From assembly GCA_036504335.1 (NCBI GenBank), contig DASXVJ010000003.1, forward strand, positions 62,001 to 126,000: DNA of 64,000 nucleotides. The letters run 5' to 3'. The DNA comes from Fen-183 sp036504335. Lineage in GTDB: Bacteria > Acidobacteriota > Thermoanaerobaculia > UBA5066. The position numbers and the translations under genes are program-made. A model generated the notes under the pieces. It searched no databases. It was not told the origin of the DNA and saw nothing but the letters and a program-made list of their open reading frames with translations. Of this stretch, positions 60,609 through 64,000 are shown in pieces; position 1 is the stretch's first letter, and each line of letters opens with the position of its first letter.

Positions 60609-61738
60609 GCCGGGACCGCCGCGGCCTTCGCCTTCAGCGACGCGATGACCTCTTCGTGCGCCTTGAGGTAGTTCTTCACGGAGAGGACGTCCACGTCGCC
60701 CATGTGCCCGATCCGGACGTTCGTGGCCTTGAGCTTTCCGTAGCCGGAGCCCGTCGTCCACTTCGCGGCCTTGAGCCCTTTGTTGAGCTCCTCGGCGTTC
60801 ACGCCCGCGGCCGGGATCATCGAGGTGACGGTCGGGGACTCGGCGCCCTTCTGCGCGAAGACCTGGAAGCCGTTCGCGCCGCACCAGTCGGCGACCGTCT
60901 TCCGCATCTCCTCGTGCCGGGCCCAGCGGTTCTCCATCCCCTCGGCGAGGATGTGGTCGAGCTGAACGTCGAGCGCGTAGAGGAGCGACAAGCACGGAGT
61001 CGTCGGCGTCTGCTTCTTCTGGGCGAAGGCGTCGATGTCCACGAGATCGAGATACAGGCCGCGGAACTTCTTCTTCTTCGCGGCGGCGAGCGTCCGCTCG
61101 GACATCGCGAAGAGCGCGAGACCCGGCGGGAGCGCGAACGCCTTCTGCGAGCCCGTGAGGACGACGTCGAGGCCCCAGGCGTCCGTCTCGACCTTCGTGC
61201 CGGCGACCGACGTCACGCAGTCGGCGAAGACGAGGGCGTCGGAGTTCTCGCGGACGACCTTCGCGATGGCCGGGAGGTCGTTCAGGACGCCCGTGGACGT
61301 CTCGCTGTGGACGACCGTCACGGCGGCGTACTTCTTTCCGGCGAGCTTGGCTTTCACGTCGTCGGGCGAGATCGGCTTGCCCCACTCGGCCTTGAGCGTG
61401 TCGGTTTCGAGGCCGAGGCGCTGCGACATCTCGCCCCATTTCTCGGAGAAGGCGCCGTTGCCGAGCGAGAGGACCGGGCCCTCGACGCAGGACACGAGGG
61501 CGGCTTCCCAGACGCCCGTCGCCGAGGAGGCGAGCGTGTGCGCGCGGCCGGGAGCGGTCCGGAAGACTTTCGGGAGCTTGTCGAGGATGCGCCCGTAGAG
61601 GTCCATGAACGCCTGGGATCGGTGGGAGAGCATGGGGCCGGTGAGCGCCTGCAGCACCTGCGGCCGGACCCACACGGGGCCCGGGTTGAAGAAGCGCACC
61701 TGGCCGGCGTTGCCGGTGGTCGAATCGAAGTTGCTCAT
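60605..61738 (-). CDS. Class V PLP-dependent aminotransferase (alanine/serine-glyoxylate type)
   Basis: A 377-residue fold-type I enzyme. NPGPVWVRPQVLQAL opens the domain, SSATGVWEAALVS binds the cofactor phosphate, and the PLP lysine is probably in LTGSQKAFALPPGLAL. Proteins of this group act as alanine-, serine- or phosphoserine-glyoxylate/2-oxoglutarate aminotransferases. Overlap with serA and absence of a serC in the window suggest it performs the phosphoserine transamination step; a serine-pyruvate role remains possible. Confidence 0.85.
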   Translation of the reverse strand: MSNFDSTTGNAGQVRFFNPGPVWVRPQVLQALTGPMLSHRSQAFMDLYGRILDKLPKVFRTAPGRAHTLASSATGVWEAALVSCVEGPVLSLGNGAFSEKWGEMSQRLGLETDTLKAEWGKPISPDDVKAKLAGKKYAAVTVVHSETSTGVLNDLPAIAKVVRENSDALVFADCVTSVAGTKVETDAWGLDVVLTGSQKAFALPPGLALFAMSERTLAAAKKKKFRGLYLDLVDIDAFAQKKQTPTTPCLSLLYALDVQLDHILAEGMENRWARHEEMRKTVADWCGANGFQVFAQKGAESPTVTSMIPAAGVNAEELNKGLKAAKWTTGSGYGKLKATNVRIGHMGDVDVLSVKNYLKAHEEVIASLKAKAAAVPA

Positions 61739-61747
61739 GTCGGGATT

Positions 61748-62404
61748 CTACGAAAGCAGAAGGGCGGGGAGTTCGTTGAGATCCCTTATCAGGAGATCGG
61801 GCGAAACGGCCCGCAATTCCGCCTCCGTGGCGCTCCCGGTGGGGACGACGACGACCGGGATCTCCGCGGCCCGGGCCGTGGCCACGTCGACCGGCATGTC
61901 CCCCACGTAGACGCTCTCGCTCCCCTTCGCTCCCATCGTCGAGAGCGCCATGAAGACCATCTGGGGGGCCGGCTTCGGAGGAAACCCGTCGTCCGGGCCG
62001 CCGACGAACGCGAAGCGCGACAGGATGCCGAGCTGCTCCAGGATCTCGCGTGAAAACCGCGCGGGCTTGTTCGACGCGATCGCGATCGGAATGCCCGCCT
62101 CGACGAGCCGCCGCGTCACCGCGTCCGCACCGGGGAGGAGGACCGACGTCTCCGGCCCCACCCTCTCGTAACGCTCCCGGAAGATCCGTACGCCCTCGGC
62201 GACGTTCGGCTCGCCGACGGCCTTCGCGACGAGGACCTCGAGCCCGTGGCCGACCATCCGCCGCGTTTCGTCCGGCGTGACGGGCGGCCTCCCGAACGCG
62301 GCGAGGACGAGCGCGAGGCATTCGTGGATCGCGGCGTAGGAGTCGAGGAGCGTGCCGTCGAGGTCGAAGACGACTGCGCGGGGATGCGCGGGGATGGGCG
62401 GCAT
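61748..62404 (-). CDS. HAD-superfamily phosphatase (phosphoglycolate phosphatase-like)
   Basis: A 218-residue HAD hydrolase. Motif I is VVFDLDGTLLDSYAA, motif II is AIASNKPARFS, and motifs III/IV are in FPPKPAPQ and VYVGDMPVDVATARAAEIPV. The cap is the small helical type of Gph-like enzymes. Being two genes upstream of serA it could dephosphorylate 2-phosphoglycolate or a related phosphoacid; the substrate is not provable from sequence. The start overlaps the stop of the quinone reductase gene. Confidence 0.85.
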   Translation of the reverse strand: MPPIPAHPRAVVFDLDGTLLDSYAAIHECLALVLAAFGRPPVTPDETRRMVGHGLEVLVAKAVGEPNVAEGVRIFRERYERVGPETSVLLPGADAVTRRLVEAGIPIAIASNKPARFSREILEQLGILSRFAFVGGPDDGFPPKPAPQMVFMALSTMGAKGSESVYVGDMPVDVATARAAEIPVVVVPTGSATEAELRAVSPDLLIRDLNELPALLLS

Positions 62405-63357
62405 CAGTCCACGAGAAGGACGATCTTCCCGACGTTCTCGTTCGCCGCCATCCGCCGGTGCGCCTCGGCGGCGTTCCGGAGCGGGTACGCGCAGTCGATG
62501 ACGGGCGCGAGGCTCCCGTCCGCGAAGGCGGGCAGGACGTCGCGAACGAACGCCGCCGTCAGCGCGGCCTTCTCCTCGAGGGGCCGTGCGCGGAGCGTGG
62601 AGCCGATGATCCGGAGCCGCTTGGACAGGACGGCGCGCAGGTCGATCTCGGCCCCCGGGCCGGCCATGCTCGCGATGAGGACGATGCGGCCGCCGCGGCG
62701 CAGCGAGCGGATATTCGGCGAGAAGAGCGGCCCGCCCACGGAGTCGAGGACGAGGTCGACGGACTCTTTCCCGAACTTCGCTTCGATCTTGCTGAGAAAC
62801 TCCTGACGAGACGTGTCGACGACGAGGTCCGCGCCGAGCGCCGAGAGGGCCTCGCACTTCTTCTCCGAGCGCGCGGTCGCCACGACGGAGCAGCCGGCGC
62901 GCTTCGCGAGCTGGATCGCAGCCGTCCCGACGCCGGAGGCCGCCGCGTGGACGAGCAGGCGCTCCCCCGTCTTGAGCGCACCCTCGAAGAAGAGGTTCAG
63001 GTGCGCGGTGAACCACGCTTCGGGGATCGCCGCGGCCTCGGCGAGCGAGAGGCGCGCGGGCACGGGCATGAGCATCGTCCGGGGAACGGCGACCTTCTCG
63101 GCGTAACCGCCGCCGGAGAGAAGGAAGAACACCTTCTCCCCGGTGTTCTCGACCTCGCCTGCGGCCTCCAGGCCGAGGATCTCCGACGCCCCCGCGGGCG
63201 GCGGGTACTTCCCCTCGGCCTGCAGGAGGTCCGCGCGGTTCACGGCCGTCGCGCGGACGCGCACGAGAACTTCCCCCGGCCCCGGGACGGGATCGGGAGC
63301 CTCGCCGTAGACCAGTGCATCGGCGCCTCCGGGTCTCGGGACGAGGATGGCTTTCAT
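62404..63357 (-). CDS. Zinc-independent NADPH:quinone oxidoreductase (MDR superfamily)
   Basis: A 317-residue medium-chain dehydrogenase/reductase. MKAILVPRPGGADALVYGEA and ATAVNRADLLQAEGKYPPP are the quinone-reductase N-terminus. The Rossmann motif is HAAASGVGTAAIQLAKRAG. No structural-zinc cysteine cluster is seen. It overlaps mobB (ATGA). The closest familiar relatives are QOR/PIG3-like enzymes; the substrate is unknown. Confidence 0.88.
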   Translation of the reverse strand: MKAILVPRPGGADALVYGEAPDPVPGPGEVLVRVRATAVNRADLLQAEGKYPPPAGASEILGLEAAGEVENTGEKVFFLLSGGGYAEKVAVPRTMLMPVPARLSLAEAAAIPEAWFTAHLNLFFEGALKTGERLLVHAAASGVGTAAIQLAKRAGCSVVATARSEKKCEALSALGADLVVDTSRQEFLSKIEAKFGKESVDLVLDSVGGPLFSPNIRSLRRGGRIVLIASMAGPGAEIDLRAVLSKRLRIIGSTLRARPLEEKAALTAAFVRDVLPAFADGSLAPVIDCAYPLRNAAEAHRRMAANENVGKIVLLVD

Positions 63358-64000
63358 GACTTGAACACCGGGGATTCTCTTAGAAAGAGGAGAAGAGAGG
63401 GGATTTCTTCGAATGTGAATCGGGGGATGGAAGAACCGTGCCTTGTCGCGAAGTCGGTGACGACTGCCACGACCGAAGAGTCCGCATCGCAGAGCGGCGC
63501 GCGCCCGGTGGCGGCCCGGCACACCTCGATCTTCGGCAGATTCTCGCCGCGAAATCCCTCGACGACCACGACGTCGCACCCGCGAAGGCCATATTCAACT
63601 TCTAAGAAATCCGAAAGCGCCGGTCGCCCGGACGCCGAGCGGTGCACCGCGCTTCTGCCCCCGGCCACCAGCACCGCCGGGTTCGCGCCCGCGGCTTTGT
63701 GGCGCTGCGAGTCCTTCCCTTCGATGTCCGTCTCGTACTCGTGGTCCGTGTGCTTGAGCGATCCGACCCTCAGCCCGTCCTTCACGAGCGCTTCGATGAT
63801 CTGAACCGCCACCGTCGTCTTTCCCGACTCGTGCGCGCCGGTGACGAGGAGCACCGAGGGAGAATCCCTTCGAGTGGAATAGAGCAGGTGGGGCCGCCGC
63901 TGCTCGACGAATCGCGCCTCGTCGTTCCGGAAGGTCGCGATCCAGCCGTCCAGCGGTTCGCCCGCCGCGACGAGCCGCCGGTACGCCGCCGTGCCGGTCA
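63354..64000 (-). CDS. mobB: MobB-like molybdopterin-guanine dinucleotide adaptor, 5' truncated, with N-terminal extension
   Basis: The MobB GTPase assists molybdenum cofactor guanylylation. From GTG 63854 the product looks complete: P-loop LLVTGAHESGKTTVAV, SLKHTDHEYETDIEGKDSQR, VVVVEGFRGENLPKIEV and VVAVVTDF. The same frame stays open to the right edge, adding at least 47 residues (TGTAAYRRLVAAGEPLDGWI...), so it may be fused to another cofactor-synthesis domain. Three repeat copies lie inside the gene and encode LSDFLEVEYG, RFTFEEIPS and the linker YSTRRDSPS. Codons there (TTA, CTA, AGA) are rare for this genome. Confidence 0.8.
   Translation of the reverse strand, partial: TGTAAYRRLVAAGEPLDGWIATFRNDEARFVEQRRPHLLYSTRRDSPSVLLVTGAHESGKTTVAVQIIEALVKDGLRVGSLKHTDHEYETDIEGKDSQRHKAAGANPAVLVAGGRSAVHRSASGRPALSDFLEVEYGLRGCDVVVVEGFRGENLPKIEVCRAATGRAPLCDADSSVVAVVTDFATRHGSSIPRFTFEEIPSLLLFLRESPVFKS
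63370..63390 (+). repeat. Degenerate copy of the GATTTCTT motif
   Basis: GGGGATTCTCTTAGAAAGAG resembles the motif with a one-base shift, 29 bases before copy 9, within the mobB 3' end. It could be chance. Confidence 0.35.
63399..63420 (+). repeat. Copy 9 of the dispersed GATTTCTT motif
   Basis: GGGGATTTCTTCGAATGTGA plus AT, within the mobB 3' region and preceded by a purine-rich run. It faces copy 10 at 63593-63613. Confidence 0.55.
63593..63613 (-). repeat. Copy 10 of the dispersed GATTTCTT motif
   Basis: The reverse copy encodes SDFLEVE in mobB. The interval between copies 9 and 10 is conserved MobB core, so they are two separate sites rather than the ends of one insertion. Confidence 0.55.
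63856..63884 (+). repeat. Copy 11 of the dispersed motif (divergent)
   Basis: GAGAATCCCTTCGAGTGGAA and flanking bases match the motif of copies 3 and 8 with ATCCCTT for ATTTCTT. It lies exactly at the junction between the MobB domain and its upstream extension. Confidence 0.45.

Noticed and set aside
60609..62321. Upstream extension of the serA frame to 62321
   Set aside because: It would cover the aminotransferase and HAD genes out of frame; the TTG at 60608 matches the family N-terminus and length.
63399..63613. Treating copies 9 and 10 as the ends of one 215-bp insertion in mobB
   Set aside because: The interval encodes the conserved MobB core (VVVVEGF, PKIEV), so it cannot be inserted material.

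Overview
The window is a GC-rich bacterial chromosome segment. About 42 kb of it (3.9-46.1 kb) is one continuous minus-strand block of core information-processing genes. The lineage is not fixed by any rRNA. A DUF6600-like envelope protein, a secreted protein of the 'GTFFQTDITLFN' type, squalene-synthase-like and dxs genes beside the ribosomal genes, and lineage-style Lys/Ala tails on ribosomal proteins suggest an Acidobacteriota-like organism, possibly Thermoanaerobaculia. This is an inference from gene style, not a demonstrated placement.

Layout. 0-3.7 kb (+): truncated DUF6600-like gene, small membrane protein, acpS, single-domain response regulator and a secreted protein of lower GC. 3.9-24.7 kb (-), transcribed right to left: rpsL-rpsG-fusA-tuf, then S10-spc-alpha genes rpsJ to rplQ with secY, adk, map, infA and rpmJ, ended by a hairpin at 3811-3834. 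A consensus-like promoter lies at 24835-24863. 24.9-27.8 kb (-): dxs and a squalene/phytoene synthase homologue. 27.8-40.1 kb (-): five tRNAs (Thr-TGT, Tyr, Thr-GGT, Gly, Trp), then secE-nusG-rplKAJL-rpoBC, with its own promoter at 40207-40236. 40.2-46.1 kb (-): rplM-rpsI-rpsB-tsf-pyrH-frr-ispD-ispF-rlmB from a near-perfect promoter at 46303-46331. 46.4-64 kb is mixed: folD-coaE, rdgB, an FHA-GAF-adenylate cyclase, a lipoprotein with a TonB C-terminal domain, ornithine carbamoyltransferase, arginine deiminase, a 54-residue zinc ribbon with purB, RlpA, a large membrane protein, and a minus-strand run mobB-quinone reductase-HAD phosphatase-class V aminotransferase-serA-ddl.

How the genes work together. 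The central block makes the ribosome, RNA polymerase, elongation and recycling factors, protein export (SecY/SecE) and start-of-protein processing (map). UMP kinase, adenylate kinase and three MEP-pathway isoprenoid genes (dxs, ispD, ispF) are embedded in it. The flanks hold lipid, folate, CoA, serine, peptidoglycan and arginine metabolism.

Most unusual observations. (1) A dispersed AT-rich ~20-bp motif, core GATTTCTT-N-GAA, occurs about a dozen times. It often forms inward-facing inverted pairs and sits at or inside gene ends: it supplies the stop codons of coaE and rdgB, the N-terminus of RlpA, part of the L29 tail and parts of MobB. (2) EF-Tu lacks the canonical RGITI switch I and is about six residues longer there. 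(3) RpoB carries a ~59-residue insertion with two CxxC pairs, a putative zinc ribbon. (4) The tunnel-lining hairpin of L22 is about 20 residues longer than in E. coli. (5) Several genes appear to be transcribed leaderless.
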